Assembly: GCA_038238115.1 (NCBI GenBank)
Contig: JBBRYB010000016.1
Coordinates: 23,034 to 87,033, forward strand
Source: JBBRYB01 sp038238115
GTDB taxonomy: Bacteria; Actinomycetota; Actinomycetes; Propionibacteriales; Nocardioidaceae
Reading direction: 5' to 3'
Length of the DNA: 64,000 bases
Both the position numbers and the translations under genes were made by a program. Shown here piece after piece: positions 51,177-59,340 of the stretch. Each line of letters begins with the position of its first letter. The stretch's first letter is position 1. Under the pieces are notes generated by a model. That model was not told the DNA's origin, ran no database searches, and saw nothing but the letters and a program-made list of their open reading frames with translations.

Positions 51177-52211
51177 ATGGACTATCGCACTTTGGGGCGT
51201 AGCGGCTGCGCCGTCTCAACCCTGGCCCTGGGCACGATGACGTTCGGGGCGGAGGCCGACGAACAAGGCGCCCACAGCCAACTCGACGCCTTTGTCGAGG
51301 CCGGTGGAAACCTCGTCGACACGGCGGACGTCTACGGCTCGGGCGCCTCCGAGGAGATTATCGGACGATGGCTGGCGGCTCGCCCGGGCGACGTGCGCGA
51401 CGGCATCGTGCTCGCCACGAAGGGCCGGTTTCCGATGGGGTCGGGTCCCAACGACGTGGGACTGTCCCGTCGGCACCTGCAGCGAGCGCTGGACGACTCG
51501 CTGCGTCGTCTCGGCGTGGACGTCGTCGACCTCTACCAGGTGCATGGGTGGGACCCGCTCACGCCGCCCGAGGAGACCCTGGGTGCACTGACAGATCTGG
51601 TGCGGATAGGCAAGATCCGCTACGTCGGCCTGTCCAACTTCACCGGCTGGCAGGTGCAGAAGGCCGTCGCCACGGCCCGTGCGAGTGGGCTGGAGGCGCC
51701 CGTGACACTCCAGCCGCAGTACAACATGCTCGTGCGCGAGGTCGAGTGGGAGATCGTGCCGTCCTGCCTCGACGCCGGTCTCGGTCTGCTCCCGTGGTCG
51801 CCGCTCGGAGGCGGCTGGCTGACCGGCAAGTACGAGCGCGGCGTTCGGCCGGGCGACCACACCCGGCTCGGCGACAACCCGGAGCGGGGCGTCGAGGCGT
51901 ACGACCGGCGTTCGGCGCAGCAACACACCTGGGACGTCGTCCAGGCCGTCCGCGAGGTCGCGGATACACGTGGCACCACGATGGCACAGGTGGCGCTGGC
52001 GTGGCTGGCCGACCGTCCTGGCGTCACGTCGGTCATCTTGGGCGCGCGTTCACTCGCTCAGCTGAGGGACAATTTGGCGGCAGCCGACGTACACCTCGAT
52101 GAGGAGGAAACCACGGCGCTCGACAAGGCGAGCGACCCCGGGCCAGTCGACTACCCGTACGGCGGTCCCGGCGTCGAGCAGCGGTCCCGCCGGGTTGAAG
52201 GCGGTCGATGA
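51177..52211 (+). CDS. Aldo/keto reductase (potassium-channel-beta/YajO type)
   Basis: 344 residues from ATG 51177. MDYRTLGRSGCAVSTLALGT is the common N-terminus of this AKR group. Tetrad: NLVDTADVYG (Asp and Tyr), VLATKGRF (Lys), LYQVHGWD (His). SVILGARSLAQLRDNLAAAD is the NADPH-binding end. Cytosolic NADPH-dependent carbonyl reductase. An additional 36-bp upstream open stretch has no support. Followed by the DUF4188 gene after a repeat-containing gap. Confidence 0.9.
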   Translation: MDYRTLGRSGCAVSTLALGTMTFGAEADEQGAHSQLDAFVEAGGNLVDTADVYGSGASEEIIGRWLAARPGDVRDGIVLATKGRFPMGSGPNDVGLSRRHLQRALDDSLRRLGVDVVDLYQVHGWDPLTPPEETLGALTDLVRIGKIRYVGLSNFTGWQVQKAVATARASGLEAPVTLQPQYNMLVREVEWEIVPSCLDAGLGLLPWSPLGGGWLTGKYERGVRPGDHTRLGDNPERGVEAYDRRSAQQHTWDVVQAVREVADTRGTTMAQVALAWLADRPGVTSVILGARSLAQLRDNLAAADVHLDEEETTALDKASDPGPVDYPYGGPGVEQRSRRVEGGR

Positions 52212-52282
52212 CGACTGGCTGGTGGGGGGCGGCCGTCGGTGCGACGCCCGGCCCCGGCTGGCCGCTGCCCGGCAGCACTGTC

Positions 52283-52309
52283 ATACTCACCGATACTCAC
52301 CGCGGGTGA
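52283..52309 (+). promoter_or_regulatory. Direct repeat and overlapping palindrome upstream of DUF4188 gene
   Basis: ATACTCACCG occurs twice back to back (52283-52302), and the second copy joins an inverted repeat TCACC-GCG-GGTGA (52297-52309). It lies 20 bp before the DUF4188 start and is a good candidate operator for an unlinked regulator. Confidence 0.4.
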
Positions 52310-52328
52310 TCGAGTTGGAGGTGGTGGC

Positions 52329-52841
52329 ATGTCAGACGTCCGGGCGGGCCGCTACGCGGCCGACCTGAGCGACGCGGGCGACGAGATCGTCGTGTTCATG
52401 ATCGGTATGCGGATCAACAAGCCCTGGAAGGTCGCGATGTGGTGGCCGGTGTTCACCGCCATGCCGAAGATGCTCCGCTACCTCGATCAGCACCCCGAGA
52501 AGGGCTTGCTGGGCTACCGGCAGGCGCTGCTTCCGGCACCGCTCATCGTGCAGTACTGGCGCTCTTTCGACGACCTCGAGCGCTTCGCTCGCAACACAGA
52601 CGACCCGCACCTCGAGCCATGGCGACAGTTCAACCGTCGAGTCGGTGCATCGGGTGACGTCGGGATCTGGCATGAGACCTACCGCGTCCAGACCACCGAC
52701 ATCGAGACCATCTACGGCAACATGCCTCCGGCTGGGCTGGCGGCGGCCACCGGGCTCGTCCCGATCACGCGGGGCCGTGACTCCGCCGCGATCCGGATGG
52801 GCGCCAGATCGGACGACGACCCAGCGCTGCCGCCGTACTGA
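52329..52841 (+). CDS. DUF4188 family protein
   Basis: 170 residues from ATG 52329 after GGAGG. VVFMIGMRINKPWKVAMWWP, then KGLLGYRQALLPAPLIVQYW, FDDLERFARNTDDPHLEPWR and FNRRVGASGDVGIWHETYRV match the DUF4188 / phenylacetaldoxime-dehydratase-like dimeric alpha-beta barrel group. The WHETYRV segment contains the conserved His expected to meet a cofactor. Substrate unknown. Confidence 0.8.
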   Translation: MSDVRAGRYAADLSDAGDEIVVFMIGMRINKPWKVAMWWPVFTAMPKMLRYLDQHPEKGLLGYRQALLPAPLIVQYWRSFDDLERFARNTDDPHLEPWRQFNRRVGASGDVGIWHETYRVQTTDIETIYGNMPPAGLAAATGLVPITRGRDSAAIRMGARSDDDPALPPY

Positions 52842-52901
52842 CACATCTGCTGTTGTCAGGCCAGGCTCGGCACCTGGGACCGAGGGGGCCGCCACGTTGG
52901 G

Positions 52902-53393
52902 TCAGCGAGTGATCCGGCTCCACAGGGAGTCGTCGGGCTGCATTGCCTCGAACGCCCAGGCGGTGACCAACCCGTAGGCGAGGTGCGGAAGCGCGTCACT
53001 GAGCCATGAGTTGGCGTCCCACTGACGCGGATCGCTGATGCCCAGTGCTGCCATCGGGGCGTTCGATCCGAGCATCGCGGCGCCTCCAGCGATCAACGCG
53101 CCGAGCATCGGCTTAGGGCGGCCCGGCAGCGCGGTGAGTGCGCCATACACCGCCCCGACCCCTACTCCGGTGGCCACCCCCATGAGAGGACCGAGGCCGG
53201 ACACCCGGTTTTCCCGTGTCTCGCCTTCTCCAGGGATGGCGGCGTGCACGTCGGCAGCGATCTTCTCGACCGTGTCCTCGGGGGTGCTGCTCGTCGGACG
53301 CCCTCGGACCGCCATGTCGAGATAGGTGGCGGCGTTGAGCGCGGTCGTGCCGGCCGCACCCGCGGCGGCACCGGCCAAGAGTTCGCGAATCAT
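52902..53393 (-). CDS. Predicted membrane protein
   Basis: 163 residues from ATG 53393. Glycine/alanine-rich hydrophobic regions LLAGAAAGAAGTTALNAATY, LGPLMGVATGVGVGAVYGAL and LGALIAGGAAMLGSNAPMAA, with HLAYGLVTAWAFEAM near the end, predict four short membrane helices. A small loop between the first two (DTVEKIAADVHAAIP) is charged. Family not recognised with certainty; proteins of this build are common in actinomycetes. Convergent with DUF4188. Confidence 0.65.
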   Translation of the reverse strand: MIRELLAGAAAGAAGTTALNAATYLDMAVRGRPTSSTPEDTVEKIAADVHAAIPGEGETRENRVSGLGPLMGVATGVGVGAVYGALTALPGRPKPMLGALIAGGAAMLGSNAPMAALGISDPRQWDANSWLSDALPHLAYGLVTAWAFEAMQPDDSLWSRITR

Positions 53394-53560
53394 GCCTGAT
53401 CACTACCCGGCGGAGTCGCCGGCAAACCCAGCAGGCCTTGCCCACCTCCCCATGCGCACCAGTCGACCCCAGTTATCCACAACTTCTGCCCGAGGGGTGG
53501 TCCCCGTAGGCGGCAGATGGTTTATTGAGAGGGCTCCATCGCCCAACGGAGGTCACCGTC

Positions 53561-54154
53561 ATGCTCCGCGCGCTCGTTCTCGCCCTCGGCGGTGTCGTCT
53601 GCAGCACCGCGCTGACGGCGTGTAGCGGTGGCGACACAGCCGGGGCGGATCCGGGTCCCATCTCCTCCGCTGCCACCAGCACATCCCCGCCCACGACGTC
53701 GGCTCCCACCGCGACGACAGATCCCCCGGCGCCGGTGGCCCCCACGTTGCCCGACATCGCCAAGGAGAAGTCGACCGCCGGCGCCAAAGCCTTCGTAAAG
53801 TACTCAATTGACCTGTTGAACTATTCACATGCCAGGGCATCAACCCGCGCGTTTCGAGCCTCATCTTCGCCGCAGTGTGGCGCCTGCGAAGTGCTCAGCG
53901 ACGCCATTGAAGAGATGCGTCAACGCGGCGGGGGTCAGAAAGGTGGGGGATGGTCGACCTTGAGCATTGCTTCTCTTCCTGCAAACGGCCCCTCACAGCG
54001 AAACTTTGTGGTGCACCTTGGCATCGACTCAGGTACCTCACGGAAGTCGAGAACTGCCCCTGTGCGCCGCATCGAGGCCGGGAAGGCGTATGTGGACTTT
54101 CACCTCCAGTGGGAAAATCGCGAGTGGCGGTTACTTGACCTGGTGCCCGGATGA
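53561..54154 (+). CDS. DUF6318-like lipoprotein
   Basis: 197 residues from ATG 53561, eight bases after GGAGG. Lipobox LTAC at the end of the signal, then a Thr/Pro/Ser-rich spacer, and a globular part from PDIAKEKSTAGAKAFVKYSI, containing NYSHARASTRAF, CGACEVLSDAIEEM and WENREWRLLDLVPG. This matches the pattern of the DUF6318 actinobacterial lipoproteins. Located outside the membrane; role unknown. ATGA overlap couples it to the next gene. Bases from about 53,780 on are visibly richer in A and T than neighbours. Confidence 0.7.
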   Translation: MLRALVLALGGVVCSTALTACSGGDTAGADPGPISSAATSTSPPTTSAPTATTDPPAPVAPTLPDIAKEKSTAGAKAFVKYSIDLLNYSHARASTRAFRASSSPQCGACEVLSDAIEEMRQRGGGQKGGGWSTLSIASLPANGPSQRNFVVHLGIDSGTSRKSRTAPVRRIEAGKAYVDFHLQWENREWRLLDLVPG

Positions 54155-55020
54155 CTGGTCTCGCAACGACGTTGGCGGCGGTGCTTCTCGGGGTCATCGC
54201 TCCGCCGAGGGCAAGCTCGGACCTGAACGACTGTTTAGGGCAAGCAGTCAATGACCTTGCCCGGTTGGAGTGTTACGCACAGCATGGCGCAGCAAGTTCC
54301 GGTGGTCTTTCAGCTCCTAGCGGTGCCGAGCCAGTGAGCCTTATCACTTATGACTACATCTGGTTGCCAGCCTGTCCGTCGGCAACCCCTGGCGCCGGAA
54401 ATGCCGCTGGGATCACCTGCCCCGGCCTCGAAGACTGCCCAGATCCGGCCTTGGTGAAGCTGGCTCTGTGGGGTCTTCAACGGACCGATGCGACTGGGGC
54501 AGTCGTTCGAGGAGGATGGCGGGTGTTGGGATTTGAATGTCGAGATCCCAACGCGGTCACCGTCGCACGCAAACAGGTGACGTGGCAGGACGTGCTGTCG
54601 GCGATCAGACGAGTCGGCGTCCCGGCGGGTGAGGTGCAGGCGCCGCGATACACGCTGGTCAACCTCGATACGACCTTCTACACACGGCCCCAGGCAATCG
54701 ACCGCACCCTCACGATCATCGGTTACACCGTTGACGTGCAGGTCGAGCCGACGGGCTACACCTGGCACTGGGGCGACGGTGCCACCGATACGACGCAGAC
54801 TCCGGGTCAGCCGTACCCGTCCGCCGATGTGACGCATACCTACGTTCATGCCACGAAGGACTCCGGCGCTCTGTCGTTGAGCGTCGACGTCACGTACTCG
54901 GCGCGCTACCGCGTCGACGGTGGCGCCTGGCTCGACATCCCGGACACCATCACGATCCCCGGGCCTGGCACGCCGCTGCCAATCATGCAAGCAAGCGCCG
55001 TCCTGGTCGCCGAAGACTGA
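54151..55020 (+). CDS. Exported PKD-like domain protein
   Basis: 289 residues, ATG overlapping the previous stop. A short export signal (GLATTLAAVLLGVIAPP) is followed by a Cys-containing region and a C-terminal PKD-like beta-sandwich: YTVDVQVEPTGYTWHWGDGA, then PSADVTHTYVHATKDSGALS, where W-x-W-G-D-G and T-H-T-Y are the typical PKD motifs. Possibly a cell-surface adhesion or assembly factor working with the coupled lipoprotein. Six cysteines near the start may form disulfides. Confidence 0.7.
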   Translation: MTGLATTLAAVLLGVIAPPRASSDLNDCLGQAVNDLARLECYAQHGAASSGGLSAPSGAEPVSLITYDYIWLPACPSATPGAGNAAGITCPGLEDCPDPALVKLALWGLQRTDATGAVVRGGWRVLGFECRDPNAVTVARKQVTWQDVLSAIRRVGVPAGEVQAPRYTLVNLDTTFYTRPQAIDRTLTIIGYTVDVQVEPTGYTWHWGDGATDTTQTPGQPYPSADVTHTYVHATKDSGALSLSVDVTYSARYRVDGGAWLDIPDTITIPGPGTPLPIMQASAVLVAED

Positions 55021-55184
55021 CCGGCGGGCCGGTTTCTGCACGACGCCCGGTTCGGACCGTGTGTGTCACGCAGCCGGGCGCCCTCCTACAATGCAAACGC
55101 GGTCTGGCCATCGGTTCGGGCCGCATCACCTCGGGGGCTTGCGGTTGAGTCCGACGGCCCGGTTCTGCCTCAAGAAGGGTCACC

Positions 55185-56771
55185 ATGCCATCACCGCCCA
55201 AAATGCGGATCCGTCGTGCCCATGTCGTGCTAGCCGGCGTCACCAGCATCGCTCTGGTAGTCCCGGTGACGGTGGGTTCGGCGGCCAGTGCCTCTCGCGC
55301 GCCGAACGGTACGGCCGCATTGCCCGCCGGCACCCCACTATCGGCGCCCACCGCGCGCCCTACGACTGCGCCAAAACCCGTCACGCACCGGTCGACGAGG
55401 CCCCCGCGCAACGTCAGACTGGTGCAGACCAGCCGATCCCTCCTTGGCCTCCATCGGTGGTATCAGCAGGTTGCGAGCGGACACTTCGTGTACGGCGCCT
55501 ACTGGGCTTGGCACAGGAACACCAGGACCGGCAAGGTCACTACTTATGACGGGCGCCGCAAGGTGGGCAAGCTCAACACCACGACACCCAGTGTCAGCCT
55601 CGACAGCGCCGTCGGTGCGGCGACCCGGCTGACGAAGTCCGCAGCGCGGGCCGTCACCCGGAGACGCCTGATGGTGCTTCCCCCCTCCAGGCAGACGGGC
55701 GCAGCCCGCCTCGTATGGGCGATCAGCTCAGCTGACGGACGTGGCGCGCGAACGTCATACGTCGACGCCAGCAACGGGCTGGTCCTCAAGACTGTCGTCG
55801 ATGCGGAGAAGGCACGCGCCGGCACGAAGCTGGTCAGGGGAACGGCCCGTGTCTTCGACCCCAACCCTGTCGTCAAGCTTCAGGACGAGTCGCTCAGGGA
55901 CCGCCGGGACTCCGCTACGGCAGTCCCCAGCTCCGGCTACAGCAAGCGCTACCTGCACCGGTTGCGCGCCGGCAGGCACACCCTCGTCGGGCGGTGGGCT
56001 CGGATCATGAACAGCGACCGCGCGACCTCAAGGACCAACACGTACGCATTCAACCGCGCCAACCCCTACTTCGAGCAGACGAACGCCTACTACTCCGTCG
56101 ACTCCGAGCAGGCCTATCTTCAGCGCCTCGGCTTCGCTGCGGCCAACGCCGAGTCGCAGAAGGTCAAGACGAACGCCTTCCGCGACGACAACTCCTACTA
56201 CGATCCGTCCACTGACACGATCTCGCTGGGCCGCGGCGGCGTCGACGATGCCGAGGACCCCGAGGTGATCTGGCACGAGTACGGCCACGCGATCCAGGAC
56301 GCGCAGGTGCCTGATTGGGGGCTTACCGAGCAAGGCGGAGCGATGGGTGAGGGCTTCGGTGACTACATGGCCGTGACCATGAGCCAAGGCACGGCGCGAA
56401 ACGGTAGCCGTCGGACTCCGACCGCCTGCGTGATGGATTGGGATGCCACCTCCTACACCTCGGGCCCGACACACTGCCTGCGCCGCACCGACCGCAACAA
56501 GATGTATCCCGGCGACATGGTGGGCGAGGTGCACAGCGACGGCGAAATCTGGTCGCGCGCGCTGTGGCGCATGAATCAGGCGCTCGGGCGCGACGTAGCC
56601 ACGACGATCATCATCGAGTCGCACTTCTGGATGAATCAGAGAACGCAGTTCACGGAGGCGGCGCGCACCATTGTGAACATCGCACGCGAGCTTTACCCCC
56701 GAGACAGCCGACCGGCGAAGATCGCCCACCGATCACTGCAGAACCGAGGCATCTTGCCTCGGTCCCGGTGA
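55185..56771 (+). CDS. Secreted thermolysin-like/M36-like zinc metallopeptidase
   Basis: 528 residues from ATG 55185. A signal peptide (VVLAGVTSIALVVPVTVGSA) is followed by a propeptide of about 150 residues in the FTP/PepSY style (GKVTTYDGRRKVGKLNTTTP). The catalytic domain has H364-E-Y-G-H368 with general base E365 and a third zinc ligand at E389 in GEGFGDYMA. Later GEVHSDGEIWSRALWRM is the gluzincin active-site segment. Likely released to digest peptides outside the cell after self-activation. Confidence 0.85.
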   Translation: MPSPPKMRIRRAHVVLAGVTSIALVVPVTVGSAASASRAPNGTAALPAGTPLSAPTARPTTAPKPVTHRSTRPPRNVRLVQTSRSLLGLHRWYQQVASGHFVYGAYWAWHRNTRTGKVTTYDGRRKVGKLNTTTPSVSLDSAVGAATRLTKSAARAVTRRRLMVLPPSRQTGAARLVWAISSADGRGARTSYVDASNGLVLKTVVDAEKARAGTKLVRGTARVFDPNPVVKLQDESLRDRRDSATAVPSSGYSKRYLHRLRAGRHTLVGRWARIMNSDRATSRTNTYAFNRANPYFEQTNAYYSVDSEQAYLQRLGFAAANAESQKVKTNAFRDDNSYYDPSTDTISLGRGGVDDAEDPEVIWHEYGHAIQDAQVPDWGLTEQGGAMGEGFGDYMAVTMSQGTARNGSRRTPTACVMDWDATSYTSGPTHCLRRTDRNKMYPGDMVGEVHSDGEIWSRALWRMNQALGRDVATTIIIESHFWMNQRTQFTEAARTIVNIARELYPRDSRPAKIAHRSLQNRGILPRSR

Positions 56772-56823
56772 TTGCTCGCCGCGGGACATCGCACTCCGGT
56801 CGCTGGACACGTCGACCCGTTGA

Positions 56824-56851
56824 CTGAGGTGACGCGGAGGTCCGACCTCAG
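56824..56851. terminator. Hairpin at the convergent 3' ends
   Basis: CTGAGGT (56824-56830), 14-nt loop, ACCTCAG (56845-56851): 7-bp stem overlapping the LysM stop, between the convergent peptidase and LysM genes. Confidence 0.4.
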
Positions 56852-57255
56852 CGCGCGGGGATGTAGAGGGGCTGGCCGGCCCGGATGGCGCCGGAACTCG
56901 ACAATGAGTTGAGGTCGACGATCTCGGCGATCACGACCCGAGGGTCCTTCTCGGGCGCGGTCTTCCGGGCGATCTCCCACAAGGTCTGCCCCGGCTGAAC
57001 GACCACAGTGCGCGTGACGGCGTGATGGGGCGCGTCTGTCGACAGGGCCGGTCCGCCGACCAGCACGCCCAAGGCACCTGTCACCACGAGCACGGCCAGG
57101 AAGAGAACCAGCCGGCCCCTGCGCGTCAGCTCGACCGCAGCGCCCCGCGTGCCTTGCACCGCAGGTCGGGCTTCCCACCCGGTTGGCGAGGTGGAACGGG
57201 CGACGAGGTAGCCGTCGCCGCTGCTGAGTGCAGATGGATTGGATGCGCTGCTCAT
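56848..57255 (-). CDS. SOS-controlled LysM membrane protein (DivS/ChiZ/Rv2719c-like)
   Basis: 135 residues from ATG 57255, six bases after GGAGG; the longer frame from 57429 would run through the SOS boxes. One membrane helix (LVLFLAVLVVTGALGVLVGG) is followed by a LysM domain: VVVQPGQTLWEIARKTAPEK, VVIAEIVDLNSLSSSGAIRA and GQPLYIP. By position and build it matches Rv2719c of mycobacteria and DivS of corynebacteria, next to lexA, which are SOS-induced and suppress division or trim peptidoglycan. The LysM points outside to bind the cell wall. Confidence 0.82.
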   Translation of the reverse strand: MSSASNPSALSSGDGYLVARSTSPTGWEARPAVQGTRGAAVELTRRGRLVLFLAVLVVTGALGVLVGGPALSTDAPHHAVTRTVVVQPGQTLWEIARKTAPEKDPRVVIAEIVDLNSLSSSGAIRAGQPLYIPAR

Positions 57256-57405
57256 GCCCACCTCCAGGGAAGAGTGGCCGGCTCCACCGTGGACCGGCAA
57301 CGTCGGACGCCTTGCGACAGCAGGTTTATCGGTTCCCACCGACAGTTCTCCGGGCCCGGAACGCACCGACGACGCCGTGTGGGCCGGTCGGCCGTGGCCA
57401 CCAAG

Positions 57406-57437
57406 TCGAATGTACGTTCGATCGAACACATGTGCGA
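57406..57437 (-). promoter_or_regulatory. Two abutting LexA (SOS) boxes upstream of the LysM gene
   Basis: TCGAATGTACGTTCGA (57406-57421) and TCGAACACATGTGCGA (57422-57437) each match the actinobacterial TCGAAC-N4-GTTCGA box with one mismatch, placed end to end. Expected LexA operators. Confidence 0.85.
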
Positions 57438-57472
57438 AACGCTAGCACGCGCGACGGACAGAAGTGCGGATC

Positions 57473-57492
57473 GGTCGAACGCGTGTTCGACC
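57473..57492. promoter_or_regulatory. Perfect 20-bp LexA box
   Basis: GGTCGAACGCGTGTTCGACC is perfectly palindromic and carries the exact TCGAAC-N4-GTTCGA box. It lies between the LysM and SRPBCC genes and may serve either or both. Confidence 0.88.
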
Positions 57493-57547
57493 AACAGGTG
57501 ACTTTTTCGCGATCGAGGGCCTTGCTACCGCCGCGTAGGGTGTTGAC

Positions 57548-57979
57548 ATGATCACCATCCAGCGCACGGTCACCACGGATCGGCCTCTCGGGCAGGTGTA
57601 CGACTACCTCAGCGACTTCAGCAACGCCGAGGAATGGGACGCCGGGACGGTGCGCTGCGAGCGGATGTCGGGAGACGGTGGCGTCGGTACGTCGTACCGC
57701 AACGTCTCGAGGTTTCTCGGCCGGGAGACGGAGCTGACCTATGTCGTCAAGGAGGTCTCGCCGCGCTCGCGGTTCGTGATCCAGGGCGACAACAAGTCGG
57801 TGCGCTCGCTCGACACGCTGACGATGCGCAGCCAGGTGGATGGCACCGAGGTCGTCTATCGCGCCGACTTCGAGTTCAAGGGAGCCGCAAAGTACGTGGA
57901 GCCGGTGATGCGCTTCCCGCTCAAAAAGCTTGGCGACAACGCCGAACAGTCACTCCAGCGCGCCCTGAACAGCCTCTGA
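57548..57979 (+). CDS. SRPBCC (START-like) family protein
   Basis: 143 residues from ATG 57548; TAGGGT at 57535-57540 ends 7 bases before it, so the transcript may be leaderless. TIQRTVTTDRPLGQVYDYLS, DFSNAEEWDAGTVRCERM and YVEPVMRFPLKKLGDNAEQS are typical of the polyketide-cyclase/dehydrase-like helix-grip fold, which holds hydrophobic ligands. Role unknown. It lies in the SOS divergon, 58 bp from the perfect LexA box, so it may be damage-induced. Confidence 0.75.
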   Translation: MITIQRTVTTDRPLGQVYDYLSDFSNAEEWDAGTVRCERMSGDGGVGTSYRNVSRFLGRETELTYVVKEVSPRSRFVIQGDNKSVRSLDTLTMRSQVDGTEVVYRADFEFKGAAKYVEPVMRFPLKKLGDNAEQSLQRALNSL

Positions 57980-58055
57980 TCCAGCCGCGAGATCGTGCCG
58001 AACACACCACAGGGCCGGCAGTATCCACAGCACACCCCAAGCGCAACACGCCGAT

Positions 58056-58096
58056 TCGAACAGATGTTTGAAAGGGTCGGTCGTGAGGTCTAGCGT
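58056..58096 (+). promoter_or_regulatory. lexA promoter with overlapping SOS box
   Basis: TCGAACAGATGTTTGA (58056-58071) is a one-mismatch LexA box. It overlaps the -35 TTGAAA (58068-58073), followed by a 17-bp spacer and -10 TAGCGT (58091-58096). LexA bound here would block its own gene. Confidence 0.85.
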
Positions 58097-58158
58097 TCCC
58101 CTCATCGACGAATGTCGTGTGACGACCAGACACTTGCATGCAAGCGAAGGTGACTGCC

Positions 58159-58881
58159 ATGGCTCACGCCAACGACGACTCCGCCGTCCATGAGCTGCCG
58201 GACGGGCCCGCGGACGCTGCCGGGCTCACGCCCCGTCAGCGTCGCGTGCTGTCGTTCATCCGCGACTCGGTCGAGAGCCGGGGCTACCCGCCGAGCATGC
58301 GCGAGATCGGCGTCGCGGTCGGCCTGACGAGCTCGTCGTCGGTCGCGCACCAGCTCCGCGTGCTCGAAGGCAAGGGCTTCCTACGTCGCGACCCCAACCG
58401 CCCGCGTGCGGTGGAGGTGCTGCTGCCTGACAGCACTCCGCGTCGCGCCGTCGGACCGGCCAGTCAAGCCCAATACGACGAGACGGACGAGGGCGACGCC
58501 CAGCCGGCCGCGGTCTACGTGCCGGTCGTCGGCCGGATCGCTGCCGGTGGACCAATCCTGGCCGAGGAGCGAGTCGAAGAGGTCTTTCCGCTACCACGTC
58601 AGCTGGTCGGCGAGGGCACACTCTTCTTGCTCGAGGTCAAGGGTGACTCGATGATCGACGCCGCCATCTGCGACGGTGACCTCGTGGTCATCCGTCAGCA
58701 GCCGTCGGCTGAGAACGGTGAGATGGTCGCTGCCCTGATCGACGGCGAGGCGACTGTCAAGACGTTCCAGCGCACCTCGGGCCGGGTTCTGCTACTCCCC
58801 CACAACGCGAGCTACGAGCCGATCGACGGCACTCACGCCTCGATCCTCGGCAAGGTCGTCACGGTCCTCCGTCGGGTCTGA
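58159..58881 (+). CDS. lexA: LexA repressor, SOS response
   Basis: 240 residues from ATG 58159, eight bases after AAGG; ATG 58138 lacks a ribosome site. The winged helix-turn-helix is LTPRQRRVLSFIRDSVESRG, then SMREIGVAVGLTSSSSVAHQ. The self-cleavage bond is A129-G130 in GRIAAGGP. The catalytic pair is S164 (GDSMIDAAI) and K201 (EATVKTFQR). RecA filaments trigger cleavage and derepression of SOS genes. It regulates at least the neighbouring boxes. Confidence 0.97.
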   Translation: MAHANDDSAVHELPDGPADAAGLTPRQRRVLSFIRDSVESRGYPPSMREIGVAVGLTSSSSVAHQLRVLEGKGFLRRDPNRPRAVEVLLPDSTPRRAVGPASQAQYDETDEGDAQPAAVYVPVVGRIAAGGPILAEERVEEVFPLPRQLVGEGTLFLLEVKGDSMIDAAICDGDLVVIRQQPSAENGEMVAALIDGEATVKTFQRTSGRVLLLPHNASYEPIDGTHASILGKVVTVLRRV

Positions 58882-59116
58882 CGCTTGGCGCCCGAGGTCG
58901 GGTATGCCGCTTGCCTCTCGACGCCAGCCGCCGACCGATGACGGGGGGCCTCTTGACGCCGCGCCCGCAAGGGCGGACATTGACAGGACACACATCTCAG
59001 CATGTGACTCGACCGGCGGAGGTCCACGATGCCCGGCTGCAAGAAGCCAGGTGCCAGCGTCAATCGTCGGTAAGCAAAGGAAGAGCTCATCAAGGCGCTG
59101 CGCAACCCTTGATCTC

Positions 59117-59158
59117 CCTCTCGGGTGGCGCGGCCGAGCGTTCGGGCCACCCGAGAGG
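59117..59158. terminator. 12-bp stem, 18-nt loop hairpin downstream of lexA
   Basis: CCTCTCGGGTGG (59117-59128) and CCACCCGAGAGG (59147-59158) pair perfectly. It lies in the 459-bp gap 58882-59340, where no other gene is supported apart from the AraC remnant. Confidence 0.5.
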
Positions 59159-59160
59159 TT

Positions 59161-59180
59161 GACCGCCCCTCCGGGCGGTC
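59161..59180. terminator. Strong 8-bp GC hairpin with 4-nt loop
   Basis: GACCGCCC-CTCC-GGGCGGTC, two bases after the previous hairpin. Two stacked hairpins make an efficient terminator between lexA and the AraC remnant likely, although no U-tract follows. Confidence 0.55.
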
Positions 59181-59187
59181 TGGCATC

Positions 59188-59340
59188 CGCGCAGCGGACT
59201 TCGTCGCTGAGGTCAGGGCGTTCTCGGCGACCTACGGCGAAACGCCGGTGCGTTACGTTGCCCGCCGGCGCATCGAGCGCGCGCAGGACCTGCTGCTGGC
59301 GACCAACCTCACAGTCAGACGTCTCAGGCGAGCCATCGGG
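59188..59340 (+). pseudogene. AraC-family DNA-binding domain remnant
   Basis: In frame +1 the sequence reads FVAEVRAFSATYGETPVRYV, then ARRRIERAQDLLLATNLTV and RRLRRAIG. This is the middle of an AraC/XylS helix-turn-helix pair ('F...YG.TP..Y...RR...A..LL..t.l.v'). There is no valid start, and the second helix-turn-helix is cut off where the DinG gene ends on the other strand. Only about 50 codons remain. Confidence 0.65.
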
